Shown here: one piece after another, positions 34,314 to 43,403 of the stretch
How the letters are laid out: each line of letters begins with the position of its first letter
Numbering within the stretch: the first letter of the stretch is position 1
DNA from: Spirosoma sordidisoli
GTDB taxonomy: Bacteria; Bacteroidota; Bacteroidia; Cytophagales; Spirosomataceae
NCBI RefSeq assembly: GCF_004138325.1
Contig: NZ_SBLB01000012.1
Span: forward strand, 62,001-126,000
Direction of reading: 5' to 3'
Length of the DNA: 64,000 nucleotides
The notes under the pieces: model-generated
Told to the model about the DNA's origin: nothing
Databases searched by the model: none
Seen by the model: only the letters and a program-made list of their open reading frames with translations
Position numbers and translations under genes: made by a program

Positions 34314-35030
34314 ATGGAAATCAATCAGGTCGTATGTGCATTAACGGGACAATCAATTTCTGTAAAAGACGCGACTCAAGTATCGACGTTAGACCAGGAG
34401 TTTCAAGAGTACATTCGGCAGCAACACGGGCAACTGGCGGATAGTGACTACATCTGCTCTCAGGAAGTAGCTTCTCTTCAGACTGCCTATCTCCAGGCAT
34501 TACTGACGGACGACTTAGATCAACTAAGCGACTTGGAGAAGGAGATTGATCTGACCATAGCGGCTAACCCATTATTGAATACAGACATTGAGGAGGATGC
34601 TATCCCGGAGCTTACTACAGGTGAGCGAGTCGCGGACAAGGTAGCGTCGTTCGGTGGAAGCTGGCCATTCATCATTATATTTTTCAGCTTCCTGATTATC
34701 TGGATGAGCATCAACGCGTTTGCACTGCATGAGCGCGGTTTCGACCCCTATCCGTTTATTCTGTTAAATCTGATTTTATCCTGTTTGGCCGCCATTCAGG
34801 CACCAATCATTATGATGAGTCAGAACCGGCAAGCGCACAAAGACCGGCAACAAAGCGAGCACGATTATAAAATTAATATGAAAGCCGAATTAGAGATTAA
34901 GCTGTTACACAAGAAGATCGACCATGTGCTAACGTACCAGAACCGGCGTTTGCTTGAGTTACAGCGGGTCCAAACGCAAATGCTGGAGAAGCTAATTAAT
35001 TCAACGAATCCTACGGAAATGTCAGCCTGA
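34314..35030 (+). CDS. DUF1003 membrane protein
   Basis: 238 residues from the ATG before EINQVVCAL; a GTG 7 codons upstream is an alternative start. Two membrane helices (about 110-130, FIIIFFSFLIIWMSINAF, and 145-165, PFILLNLILSCLAAIQAPIIMMSQNR) carry the DUF1003 signature with the conserved QNR after the second helix. A coiled-coil-like C-terminus follows. DUF1003 proteins are of unknown function. A weak version of the two-box motif lies at 34196-34217, with different spacing to the -7-like element. Confidence 0.82.
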   Translation: MEINQVVCALTGQSISVKDATQVSTLDQEFQEYIRQQHGQLADSDYICSQEVASLQTAYLQALLTDDLDQLSDLEKEIDLTIAANPLLNTDIEEDAIPELTTGERVADKVASFGGSWPFIIIFFSFLIIWMSINAFALHERGFDPYPFILLNLILSCLAAIQAPIIMMSQNRQAHKDRQQSEHDYKINMKAELEIKLLHKKIDHVLTYQNRRLLELQRVQTQMLEKLINSTNPTEMSA

Positions 35031-35066
35031 GTTTTCATGAACTAGAGCGGTAGAACGGTCCTAATT

Positions 35067-36398
35067 ATGCGGGTAAACGAGGAAATCATACTGTTTTTCA
35101 CCGTCTTAAAATGGCTGGTACTTTCTACGTTAGTTGGCTGCATTGTTGGGCTGGCCGCTTCGGGATTTATCAAGTTTATTCACTACGTTATAGAGGCAGG
35201 TAATCGGTACGAGCACGTCTTTTATTTGTTACCGCTGAGTTTTTTTCTGGCTAATGTGCTGAGTCAATTTGTGTTAAAGCAGCATTTGGGCACGGACACA
35301 TTGATTGCCGCGATAAACAAAAATTACGGTCGAGTTGAGGGAAGCCTCATTCCAACCAAGATCGTAAACGTCGTGCTCATTTTGGCAACGGGCGGCTCGG
35401 CGGGCAAAGAGAGTCCCTGCGCCCAGATTGGGGCGGGTATTGGCAGTCTGTTCGCCAACCTTTTCAGGGTAGACGATGTGGACCGCCGGAAGATGGTGCT
35501 TTGCGGCTTCTGCGCTGGCTTCTCCTGCGTTTTTGGCGCACCCATTGCTGGGGCCTTGTTTGGTATCGAGGTGTTGGCTGCTGGCGTAATCCTGTACGAT
35601 GTGCTCTTGCCCGCGTTTGTAGCCTCCATTACGGCCTATCAGGTCTCCTCGGCTCTGGGAATTACATTCTTCTACTACCCGCTGCAATTCGTACCGGCCT
35701 TTGAGCAAGGCTTTTTCATTCGGCTGCTGCTGGGTGGTATCTTCTTCGGGCTGTGTGCCTATGCCTTCATTCGGACGGTACGAGCCAGTACCGCCTTTGC
35801 AACCGGCATCGCTATCTGGCGACCACTCAAAGGGTTAATCGGCGGTTCAATCCTGGTGGGGTTGACGCTGTCATTTGGCCGCGATTATCTGGGTTTGGGC
35901 CTAAACCTGATGGAAGCCTGCATTAAGGGAATGCCGGTGCTTGGGTACGCTTTTTTGCTGAAAGCCCTGTTTACCCTCATTACCTTGAGCATTAGTCGCA
36001 GTGGCAGCGTCATCACGCCCATTCTCTTTATCGGGGCTACGGCGGGCAGTTTCTTCGCTGAAGCTGTGGGGGCAGACCGGGCCACATTTGCCGCCATAGG
36101 GTTTGTGAGCGTACTGGCCGGGGCCACCAATACCCCAATTGCCACGAGCATCCTGGCGATTGAATTGTTCGGTGCTACAGTAGCTCCGTATGCGGCTGTT
36201 TCGTGCGTTATCAGCTTTTTGATGTCGGGCCACCAGAGCCTGTATACGGCGCAGGTGCTGGCCGTGCAAAAATCGCGCGGCTTGCCCAACCACGTCGGGC
36301 AGGAAATTGGTACGTTGCCCGATCAGCGTAACGCCGAAATAGGTAACCCACTTAAATCCATCTGGAAGTGGCTGCGACCCTATTTTAAGCGCAAGTGA
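35067..36398 (+). CDS. ClC-family chloride channel/transporter
   Basis: 443 residues, 10 or more membrane segments. The signature GGSAGKESPCAQIGAGIGS is the GKEGP selectivity-filter region; the gating Glu (E in GKESP, near residue 114) is retained, which favours Cl-/H+ exchange or gated conduction. A second filter-like stretch is SRSGSVITPILFIGATAGSFF. No CBS domain. The two-box operator of the following response regulator begins at the base right after this stop codon. Confidence 0.9.
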   Translation: MRVNEEIILFFTVLKWLVLSTLVGCIVGLAASGFIKFIHYVIEAGNRYEHVFYLLPLSFFLANVLSQFVLKQHLGTDTLIAAINKNYGRVEGSLIPTKIVNVVLILATGGSAGKESPCAQIGAGIGSLFANLFRVDDVDRRKMVLCGFCAGFSCVFGAPIAGALFGIEVLAAGVILYDVLLPAFVASITAYQVSSALGITFFYYPLQFVPAFEQGFFIRLLLGGIFFGLCAYAFIRTVRASTAFATGIAIWRPLKGLIGGSILVGLTLSFGRDYLGLGLNLMEACIKGMPVLGYAFLLKALFTLITLSISRSGSVITPILFIGATAGSFFAEAVGADRATFAAIGFVSVLAGATNTPIATSILAIELFGATVAPYAAVSCVISFLMSGHQSLYTAQVLAVQKSRGLPNHVGQEIGTLPDQRNAEIGNPLKSIWKWLRPYFKRK

Positions 36399-36432
36399 TA
36401 CAGAATTGCTTCAGTATTGGGCAGTACGTTTG
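36399..36432 (+). promoter_or_regulatory. Two-box operator/promoter, site B (autoregulation)
   Basis: Box 1 TACAGAATTGC (36399-36409), box 2 TTCAGTATTGG (36410-36420), spacer GCAG, then a perfect TACGTTTG (36425-36432). The site starts immediately after the ClC stop and fills nearly all of the 44 bp before the response regulator. The transcript would begin only about 5-10 nt before the start codon. Confidence 0.75.
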
Positions 36433-36442
36433 GTTAAATCCT

Positions 36443-37126
36443 ATGTCTATGAAGATCCTGCTGGTCGAAGATGAGCCAAGCCTATTGCAAGCGATGCGGC
36501 AATACCTTGAAGAGGACGGCTATGTCGTAACAACGGCTGCTACGTTCGCCAAGGCATCAATGGCCCTCAACGATTACGACTATGATTGTGTCGTTGTGGA
36601 CATTGGCTTGCCTGATGGAAACGGCTTAAACCTAATCCGCCAATTGAAGACGGCTGAAAAAGGGAGTGGCCTCATCATCATTTCTGCCAAAGACTCGCTC
36701 GACGATAAACTGACGGGTCTCGAACTGGGGTCGGACGACTACATCACCAAACCCTTTCACCTGCCCGAACTCAATGCCCGCATCAAGTCTGTACTTCGGC
36801 GACGGTTTTTTGGGGGTAACAACCTGATCCGGTACGGAGAAATTGTCGCTGATCCACTCTCGCATCAGGTAACGGTTGCTGGTCAACCGCTCGAACTGAC
36901 CGAAAAAGAGTACCACTTACTGCTCTTCTTTTTAGCCAACGTCAACCGACTACTGACCAAATCAGCTATCGCCGAGTACGTGTGGGGCGATCACATGGAC
37001 ATGGCCGATTCGCATGATTTTCTGTACACGCACATCAAAAACTTACGGCGCAAACTCATTGATGCGGGTTGCCCCGATTATATCAAAACCCGCTATGGGG
37101 CCGGATACTTATTCACAACGCCATGA
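36443..37126 (+). CDS. OmpR/PhoB-family response regulator
   Basis: 227 residues from the ATG before SMKILLVEDE, or 225 from the next ATG 6 bp on. A longer upstream frame is ruled out because it would run through operator B. Receiver domain residues 1-120 with acidic cluster E9-D10, phospho-acceptor D53 (VVVDIGLPDG) and Lys at about 102 (DYITKPFHLPEL). C-terminal winged helix about 130-227 with TEKEYHLLLFFLAN and the recognition-helix region DFLYTHIKNLRRKL. Such proteins bind tandem 11-bp repeats as dimers. It overlaps the kinase gene by 4 bp. Confidence 0.93.
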   Translation: MSMKILLVEDEPSLLQAMRQYLEEDGYVVTTAATFAKASMALNDYDYDCVVVDIGLPDGNGLNLIRQLKTAEKGSGLIIISAKDSLDDKLTGLELGSDDYITKPFHLPELNARIKSVLRRRFFGGNNLIRYGEIVADPLSHQVTVAGQPLELTEKEYHLLLFFLANVNRLLTKSAIAEYVWGDHMDMADSHDFLYTHIKNLRRKLIDAGCPDYIKTRYGAGYLFTTP

Positions 37127-38394
37127 GCCTGCTCCGCAAAACGTTGCTGTACCTGTTGTTAGCGGCTATCCCTGTCGCACTAACGGGCGTATGGGTTTTT
37201 GATGCGCTCGTTAACCGAGTCATTCGCTATGAAGTCGACGAGCAGCTCAGCAGTGATTTGGGGTACATTCAGCAGCAACTTCAAACGGCCCGAACACCCT
37301 TAAACCGGGGGCAATACTTATTGGATAACCCACACATCTCGTTGCTGCCATCGGGGCGCAACGTACCCCCCACTTTTTCGGATTCAATTGAGTTTGACCG
37401 GCGCGAAAACGAAAAAGTGCCTGTCCGTCGGCTGACGGCCACGGTTCAGGTTGGTAAGCGGACGTACCTGGTCGTTGTCAAACAGGCGATGGGTGAGTTT
37501 GAGGAAATTGTCCAAATGCTTTCAATGAGCGTAATCGTAGCCTTTCTAGCGTTGGTCGTTTTTCTGACCGCAATCAATGGCTGGGTGTCGCGCCAGTTAT
37601 GGCAACCCTTCTACCAACTTATCGACCAGCTACGGGCGTACCGACTTGACGAACGTACCCCAACCACATTCGACCAAAGCAGCATCGCGGAGTTTGACCA
37701 GTTGAGCGTTGCGCTGAACGACATGAGCCTGACGTTACACCATCAGTACGTTGTTCAGAAAGAGTTTACGGATCATGCCGCCCACGAAATGCAGACACCA
37801 CTGGCCGTCATGACGACTCAGTTGGACCGGTTGCTCACCACAGAACCCCTCACTGAAGAACAGGTCAATCTGATGGAACAAGCCCAGGCTTCTATCCGAC
37901 GGTTGACGCAGCTTAACAAGAGCCTGCTGCTGTTGACCAAGATTGAAAACAACCAGTTTGCTGACCAACAGCGGGTGAATCTGAGCGAACTGCTGGACCG
38001 GCTGCACCGCAACTTTACCGCCTACGCCGAACACCGGGGACTAAGCTGGGCTATTCAGATCGACCCTGACGTTAACCGGTTGATGAATCCCCATTTGGCG
38101 GAGGTACTGTTCAGCAACCTCATCAAAAACGCACTGACCCACGCACTGCCCCACACGTTCGCCAAGATGAGCCTGACGAAAACGAAATTTGTTTCGCTGA
38201 ACGTTGGCCCGCCCCTCCCCTTCCCAGCGGAACAACTCTTCGACCGTTTTGTAAAGAACCCAGCTCGCCCGGAGTCAACCGGACTTGGTTTGGCCTTGGT
38301 CAAACAGATTACTGACCGCTACGGTATGACCGTCGAGTACGAGTACGACGAACGAGGGAGGCTGCACACCTTTACTGTTTCATTTCCAACCTGA
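37123..38394 (+). CDS. Sensor histidine kinase
   Basis: 423 residues from the ATG before SLLRKTLLY, which overlaps the regulator stop (ATGA). Two membrane helices (about 7-27 and 125-150) flank a periplasmic sensor domain of about 95 residues with no cofactor motif I recognise. DHAAHEMQTPLAVM is the H box (His near residue 221). The ATPase domain has an N box LIKNALTHA, a Bacteroidota-style NVGPPLP in place of the DxGxG box, and G box STGLGLALVK. It should phosphorylate the preceding regulator. Confidence 0.92.
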   Translation: MSLLRKTLLYLLLAAIPVALTGVWVFDALVNRVIRYEVDEQLSSDLGYIQQQLQTARTPLNRGQYLLDNPHISLLPSGRNVPPTFSDSIEFDRRENEKVPVRRLTATVQVGKRTYLVVVKQAMGEFEEIVQMLSMSVIVAFLALVVFLTAINGWVSRQLWQPFYQLIDQLRAYRLDERTPTTFDQSSIAEFDQLSVALNDMSLTLHHQYVVQKEFTDHAAHEMQTPLAVMTTQLDRLLTTEPLTEEQVNLMEQAQASIRRLTQLNKSLLLLTKIENNQFADQQRVNLSELLDRLHRNFTAYAEHRGLSWAIQIDPDVNRLMNPHLAEVLFSNLIKNALTHALPHTFAKMSLTKTKFVSLNVGPPLPFPAEQLFDRFVKNPARPESTGLGLALVKQITDRYGMTVEYEYDERGRLHTFTVSFPT

Positions 38395-38401
38395 CAGACA
38401 C

Positions 38402-38827
38402 ATGCCAACGTGGGTACTCTACAGCCTGATTTCCATGCTCTTCGCCGGGCTAACCTCGGTAATCGCCAAGCTGGGCCTAAATGACATTAGTGCTAATCTG
38501 GGGCTGGCCGTGCGGACGACGGTCGTCTTCGGGCTGGTGCTGCTCAACTTCGTCGTTTTCCAGAACGTCCGGGAGGTAGGTCAGCTAAACGCTCGTACGG
38601 TGAGTTTTTTGGCCGTATCGGGCCTGACGGCTTCCCTCTCGTGGATCTTCTACTACAAGGCGATCCAGATTGGCCGTGTAACCGATGTTGCCCTAATCGA
38701 TAAAGGGAGCATCATTATCACCATCCTGTTATCTATCACGCTGCTGCGCGAGCCAGTAACGCCAAAATTATTCGTCGGTGGAGGGCTTATCCTGCTAGGC
38801 TTGCTGGTGTTGATTTGGCCTTCCTGA
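38402..38827 (+). CDS. EamA-domain DMT transporter (single domain)
   Basis: 141 residues, five hydrophobic segments, one EamA unit rather than the usual tandem two. The C-terminal end VALIDKGSIIITILLSITLLREPVTPKLFVGGGLILLGLLVLIWPS is the typical EamA ending, with the conserved RE before the last helix. It starts 7 bp after the kinase stop and so probably belongs to the regulator operon. Single-domain members dimerise; substrate unknown. Confidence 0.85.
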   Translation: MPTWVLYSLISMLFAGLTSVIAKLGLNDISANLGLAVRTTVVFGLVLLNFVVFQNVREVGQLNARTVSFLAVSGLTASLSWIFYYKAIQIGRVTDVALIDKGSIIITILLSITLLREPVTPKLFVGGGLILLGLLVLIWPS

Positions 38828-38837
38828 GGCACGAACT

Positions 38838-40247
38838 TCAGAACACTTGCCCGATGCCAAAGTAAAACAGCCGGTCTTCGCGCGAAAGTCCGTAATCAAA
38901 AAACACGATAGTCGAAAGGTTCCAAGCTAAGCGGGCACCGGCTCCGTAGGACGTGCGCAGATCGCGCAGACTCAAATCCTGCCAACGGTCGCGCACCGTA
39001 CCCGCATCGAAGAACGGAGCTACGCCCAGTCCGAATGTTTGTCGGCCCATTTTCAGGTCGGCCAACCGCACCCGAAGTTCTACGTTGGCAAAAGCCAGTG
39101 AACGAGCCAAAAACCGGTTAGCCCGGTAGCCCCGCAACGATTGCCGTCCACCCAGCGCGTTAATGCTTCCGTCTGGACTCCATTGATCCTGAAATTCAAA
39201 AAACGGAGCCTGCTGGCCAAAAATGGTCCCAACGCCCAAGCGTCCAGCCAGCACCGTGCGCGTTCCAACGGGTAAGCGTTGGTACAACCGCCCCTGCACA
39301 AACAGCTTATTGAAGTTGAACTGAGAACCAATGAGCTGATTAGAAAACTCATTGGCCACCTCCACGTACCCACCCCTGGTGGGGTCGGGTTCAAAATCGC
39401 GGGTGTCGTAGATCAGAGCCGACTGTAAAATTGACAACCACCCGCCAGTAAGACCAAAAATACGGCCTTGCTCCGCATCTCGGGCCAGCAGCGACGTACC
39501 ATTGGGGGCCTCGGTCGTATTACCTGTAACGGGGTCGATGGCCTCGGTTCGGGTCCCCTGGAAGGTCTTATACGCCAAATGTTGAATTTCGTAACCGGCC
39601 ATCAGCCGCCATTTGCCCGCTCCCAATGCATAATCGGCTTTTAGATTTAGCATAAATTCCGTCTCTCGAAAGCGGTTCGAGAGCGCGTCGCTCACCAGGA
39701 TTGCCTCGCCTGGTTCGCCAGAGCGCAACTGTCGGCGGGCCTTGTTATAGGCCGCATAAGTGGCAAACATCACAGTGGGATTTGACGGCAACCGCAACGA
39801 GCCGAGTGTGCTTTGATCAGAACCAAAGTACAAATTGGCCGGGTTCTGTTGCGCCTTAAAATCAGCCCTCAGCCGCCAGCGCGTACCCCGGACGTAAGGC
39901 ATGTCGACCGATAGTACCAGCTCGCGGGCGTTGGTGCTATAGTAAGCGGCATTAGCGCGAAGCCGGACCAAGTAGGGCGTATAAGCAAATAGCGGATTTG
40001 ACCGGTTGCCATTCCAATACGTATTGGTGCGTACCCCAAACCCAAAACCAGTTACCGGGTCCGACGAGAGGTCGGGAAGACCAGTCGTAAACCGCCCTTC
40101 CCGCTTCTTGGCTAAATCAGCATCCGACATTCGCTTTGATCGAATAAACGTCAGACTATCATTCCCGGCAAGTTGATCCGCCAGTTGAGCCTCAGCGGGT
40201 AAAGCCATCAGGGTTAGCAGGCCCCGTATTAAGAAGTTTACTTTCAT
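38838..40247 (-). CDS. BamA/TamA-type outer-membrane barrel protein
   Basis: 469 residues from the ATG before KVNFLIRGLL; the longer frame adds 19 doubtful residues. Signal peptide ending PAEAQ. No POTRA domains. The N-terminal stretch KKREGRFTTGLPDLSSDPVTGFGFGVRTN resembles the DUF5982-type leader found before some Omp85 barrels in Bacteroidota. The C-terminal barrel contains ALGGRQSLRGYRANRF, the conserved (V/I)RGY-like element of the Omp85 family, and ends with Phe. Possible role in protein export or assembly at the outer membrane. Confidence 0.82.
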   Translation of the reverse strand: MKVNFLIRGLLTLMALPAEAQLADQLAGNDSLTFIRSKRMSDADLAKKREGRFTTGLPDLSSDPVTGFGFGVRTNTYWNGNRSNPLFAYTPYLVRLRANAAYYSTNARELVLSVDMPYVRGTRWRLRADFKAQQNPANLYFGSDQSTLGSLRLPSNPTVMFATYAAYNKARRQLRSGEPGEAILVSDALSNRFRETEFMLNLKADYALGAGKWRLMAGYEIQHLAYKTFQGTRTEAIDPVTGNTTEAPNGTSLLARDAEQGRIFGLTGGWLSILQSALIYDTRDFEPDPTRGGYVEVANEFSNQLIGSQFNFNKLFVQGRLYQRLPVGTRTVLAGRLGVGTIFGQQAPFFEFQDQWSPDGSINALGGRQSLRGYRANRFLARSLAFANVELRVRLADLKMGRQTFGLGVAPFFDAGTVRDRWQDLSLRDLRTSYGAGARLAWNLSTIVFFDYGLSREDRLFYFGIGQVF

Positions 40248-40338
40248 AACGTAACAGCAATTTGTGACGCACTCCTCGGAGTGCCATTTTGATGGAATGA
40301 ACAAAATACTGCGAGTAGAACCGGGCTGGCGATAACGC

Positions 40339-40950
40339 TTACGCCGACTGTCGCCAACGCCGAATGAGTAGTGTACTCAATACAAGCCCGACTACGCCCA
40401 TAAAGATGTATTCAACGTACTGACCTATTTGGGGAAACTGCTGTCCCAACCAGAAGCCGATGCCTGTAAGTAGGCTGACGTAGGCGACGCTACCTATTGC
40501 AGTCAGGCCCAAAAAGCGGGACCAGCGCATGCCACTTTGAGCCGCCAGAATCGGATTGAAAGTGCGGATTACGGGTAGAAACCGTCCTATCAACAAGGCC
40601 CTACGCGGATGCCGTTGATAAAATTGATTTGAATCGTCGAGGTCACGCCGTTTAAAGATCCAGTTGTCGGGTTGCTCACGCAGCCGCTTGATTAGCCGCC
40701 GACCCAACCAGAAACCGGTCATATCGCCCGAGATGGCAGCTACAATCAACAGTACAATCAGAGCAGGCAGCGTTATTTCCAGACTGCGGGTTCCCGTTAG
40801 CAACCCCGCTGTGAATAGCAGCGTTTCGCCCCCCGGTACTACCAAGCCCAGTAACAGGCCCGTTTCGATAAATACTAAGGCGGCAATCAGGGTGGTGCCG
40901 CCCCACTCCAGCCAGGCGGTGTTCAGGAGCAGAATACTCACAGTGTCCAT
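40339..40950 (-). CDS. DedA-family membrane protein
   Basis: 203 residues. The DedA/VTT pattern is clear: ETGLLLGLVVPGGETLLFTAGLL at the N-terminus, then FWLGRRLIKRLR, the GRFLPVIRTFNPILAAQSGMRWSRFL region with conserved Arg and Pro, and a last helix. DedA proteins flip undecaprenyl phosphate or phosphatidylethanolamine and affect resistance to cationic peptides and proton gradients. The two-box site F lies just upstream, which ties it to the regulator at 36.4 kb. Confidence 0.92.
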   Translation of the reverse strand: MDTVSILLLNTAWLEWGGTTLIAALVFIETGLLLGLVVPGGETLLFTAGLLTGTRSLEITLPALIVLLIVAAISGDMTGFWLGRRLIKRLREQPDNWIFKRRDLDDSNQFYQRHPRRALLIGRFLPVIRTFNPILAAQSGMRWSRFLGLTAIGSVAYVSLLTGIGFWLGQQFPQIGQYVEYIFMGVVGLVLSTLLIRRWRQSA

Positions 40951-40974
40951 TCACTTGTCGTTGGTTATCCGGGA

Positions 40975-41008
40975 CAAAAGTGCCTGCCAAATCTGAAGAG
41001 TTTCTGAA
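40975..41008 (-). promoter_or_regulatory. Two-box operator/promoter, site F
   Basis: Read on the minus strand: box 1 TTCAGAAACTC (41008-40998), box 2 TTCAGATTTGG (40997-40987), spacer CAGG, then CACTTTTG (40982-40975), two mismatches... only the T and A positions deviate partly from TAnnTTTG (A and TTTG kept). It lies 24 bp before the DedA start codon. Confidence 0.65.
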
Positions 41009-41516
41009 GAGCTTAACCTGTTTTTAATAATATGGCAGCCGAAGTAGCTATAATCGACTTTGGCAAGGAGCAATACTTTCGTGTTGGAAGACCATTCTGT
41101 TATCTATCTCACTTCGGCGCGAACCTCTCACGCCAAAGTTGCTTATTAGCAGATGGCTTATTTTTTGGTGTTACTGGTACTTATTTGGCCTAAATAGCTC
41201 GCCCAACCTGCTGCCGGTCAGCTAAACTTTAGTGTAAGTATCTGAGTACCTCCTCAGCAATTAGAGCTACGGTGAGGTGCTCAATCAACTGACGCGCGTA
41301 CTGCTTTACCTTGTGAAGGTTAGTTTGTTTGAAAGAAGAAAAGGACAGTTGAGATCCTTTTTTCAACGTGTGCCGGAATCGGCGGGGTCCAAATTTGCTT
41401 GATTGCATCGTCTTAGCGAGTTGTTGTTTCTGCAAAGCAACAGACAACCGATGCCGAGTGTAGGAACAGGCAACTGCTATTTTCAAACCAAGATGTTCCT
41501 ACTCATTTTCAATGGG
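41009..41516. other. About 500 bp without a supported gene
   Basis: Between operator F and the 585-residue protein gene I find no convincing coding region. An 85-codon frame at 41229-41486 (minus) would start with TTG and has no family resemblance. The stretch is AT-richer than the average of the window, like the gene that follows it. No terminator or repeat of note is seen. Confidence 0.4.
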
Positions 41517-43274
41517 TTACTGAACTTCAGTAGCCTGTTCGGTGCTGGGTTGGGTTCCTGATTTATGCCACCTCTTGACCTTCTCGACGATGATGCGCTC
41601 ATCGTCCCACTGCTGATAAAAAAACCAGGTACGTTGCAGCATGACAGCGATAATGGCGTAGTACCGCGATGAGGGCATGTATTCGTCGTCAGCCGGGGGA
41701 GCCTGTTCTAATAGATACTGATAGAAGGCCGTCGTAAACCGCACGGAAAACCGCTCTTCAGGAAAGTTGAACCGGTCGTGATGCTGTATTTGATACCCTC
41801 CGTCGGGTAAGGTGTTATAAGTCGACTTTACAATATCATTCTCAAACTCTTCTTTGTGAGTTTCCATGTAATCCTTCAGTGCCGACTCGATCAGGTAAAG
41901 CGGCAACCGCTCTTCCAACTGGTATTGTCGTTCGTCTCCTTCAACACGGAACGACAATGAAGTTAGCTGACGCTTTTCCTGAAGTGTCTCGATCAACTTA
42001 CGAAGCGAATTATATTCAGGGAAGCGCGATTGGCCGCGACGACTGTCGGATAATAGCTGGAACCCCTGAGCACTTGTTAATCTACGTAGTGATTGTGCAA
42101 TGTGAGCCAACTCCACTGTTATGTGCTCAAGGTTGAATCGTTTGGCTAAGAATAGCGCGAGGGATATAGCATCAGCACGCTTGGTATCATCAGACCACTT
42201 TATGAGGTCATCGCCAAAGTATCGACCCAATTTATCTGTGTCAACTGGGAGATCTATGTACGTAATACCTTCTTCGAATTCATTGCGCCTAAGCCAGTTG
42301 CGAATGTGCCGCCGTTTTACGTCATCCGTTTCATCAAAATCACCAACCGGAATCAGGGCGAACTCGATGATTCGCGCAATACAGAGCATTAGATCATTTG
42401 GGTAAGGGGCCGTATCTGAGACCTCAAAAAATCCTTCTTTCGTGAGAAGATTGTATAAGGATTTTGCCAGACGGTATTTGAATTGGGCTTTTATTTCATT
42501 CTCCCGAAAGCGTTCCGGGTATCGCTCCAGATCAAGCCGCCAATTTTTGTAGGCGAACTTATCGTACTGATCTTTAAAGCTTTCGATAAACTCTTTAGCC
42601 AACCAAGGATGGCTAATTTTTATTGTCTCATCTTGAAAGGCGAAGCTAACATGTAAAAGCTCGGCGGGTCGTTGGCCCCTTAACCAAGCTTTATCGTCTA
42701 TTTTATCAATTAGCTTTATGGCTTGCGCGGCTTCTCTCCCCGCCGTAGTTATAATGCGCTGCTGCTCGGGCCTCTCCCAAAATGACACGCTTTCAACATA
42801 CTTGCGCTGAGCTATTGCAATAATTTCAAGAATCAGACCTCTGATAGATAGCAGTTGAAAATCATTGATGAAATTCAGTAACTGATGATGTAAAGGCTTT
42901 GGCAGAATTAGCGTAAAGAAGGTATTAGTCGGAACGTGACCTTCAAGAAATGCACGCTCTTCAAAAACCTCTTTAAAGTGGTCGATGAGCATCCGAAGCA
43001 TACCATTATGATAGCTGATATAGAAATCGTAAGGAGGTTGGTCCGGCGAGCGATATAACTCTACTTCCGCAAAATTCGGGTCTTGTCGGAGATTATTCAA
43101 CTTTTCATCTTCATGACTGTTTAGATTAAAATAGGGTCGGTAATAACCGAAAGCCGGGTCTAAATAATGAAATACGTAGGTGTACCGCCACCATTGAAAA
43201 CCCTTCCAATCAAAGGGACCCGAACCAAAATCGACATCACCGTTTGCTTTCCTCTTTCGCTCTTCCTTAGCCAC
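41517..43274 (-). CDS. Unrecognised 585-residue cytoplasmic protein
   Basis: 585 residues with a GTG start (VAKEERKRKANG read as MAKEERKRKANG). No signal peptide or membrane segment. Mostly charged and helical, rich in aromatics (FQWWRYTYVFHYLDPAFGYYRPYFNL), with Asp/Glu-rich stretches. I recognise no motif of a nuclease, kinase, ATPase or transposase. Its base composition is AT-richer than its neighbours, and it stands alone, convergent with nothing, between a 500-bp gap and the divergent PepSY-like gene, hinting at separate acquisition. Function cannot be assigned. Confidence 0.7.
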   Translation of the reverse strand: MAKEERKRKANGDVDFGSGPFDWKGFQWWRYTYVFHYLDPAFGYYRPYFNLNSHEDEKLNNLRQDPNFAEVELYRSPDQPPYDFYISYHNGMLRMLIDHFKEVFEERAFLEGHVPTNTFFTLILPKPLHHQLLNFINDFQLLSIRGLILEIIAIAQRKYVESVSFWERPEQQRIITTAGREAAQAIKLIDKIDDKAWLRGQRPAELLHVSFAFQDETIKISHPWLAKEFIESFKDQYDKFAYKNWRLDLERYPERFRENEIKAQFKYRLAKSLYNLLTKEGFFEVSDTAPYPNDLMLCIARIIEFALIPVGDFDETDDVKRRHIRNWLRRNEFEEGITYIDLPVDTDKLGRYFGDDLIKWSDDTKRADAISLALFLAKRFNLEHITVELAHIAQSLRRLTSAQGFQLLSDSRRGQSRFPEYNSLRKLIETLQEKRQLTSLSFRVEGDERQYQLEERLPLYLIESALKDYMETHKEEFENDIVKSTYNTLPDGGYQIQHHDRFNFPEERFSVRFTTAFYQYLLEQAPPADDEYMPSSRYYAIIAVMLQRTWFFYQQWDDERIIVEKVKRWHKSGTQPSTEQATEVQ

Positions 43275-43403
43275 TTGTCAGATCTCTAATTGTAAATTAA
43301 AGATAGCCATTTCAGGGATTTTCCCGAACAGCGATTCAACTCATCTATAGTATACCGGTTTCGGGCGAAGCACTCAAACTTTGACTCCATCTGCTTGTCG
43401 AGA

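Noticed and set aside
24224-41235. Identical 12-mer AAACTTTAGTGT at 24224-24235 and 41224-41235
   Set aside because: Only two copies with unrelated flanks; a match of this length in 64 kb can be chance.
41229-41486. 85-codon open frame on the minus strand
   Set aside because: It would start with TTG, has no recognisable domain and lies in a gap; a real gene is possible but not supported.
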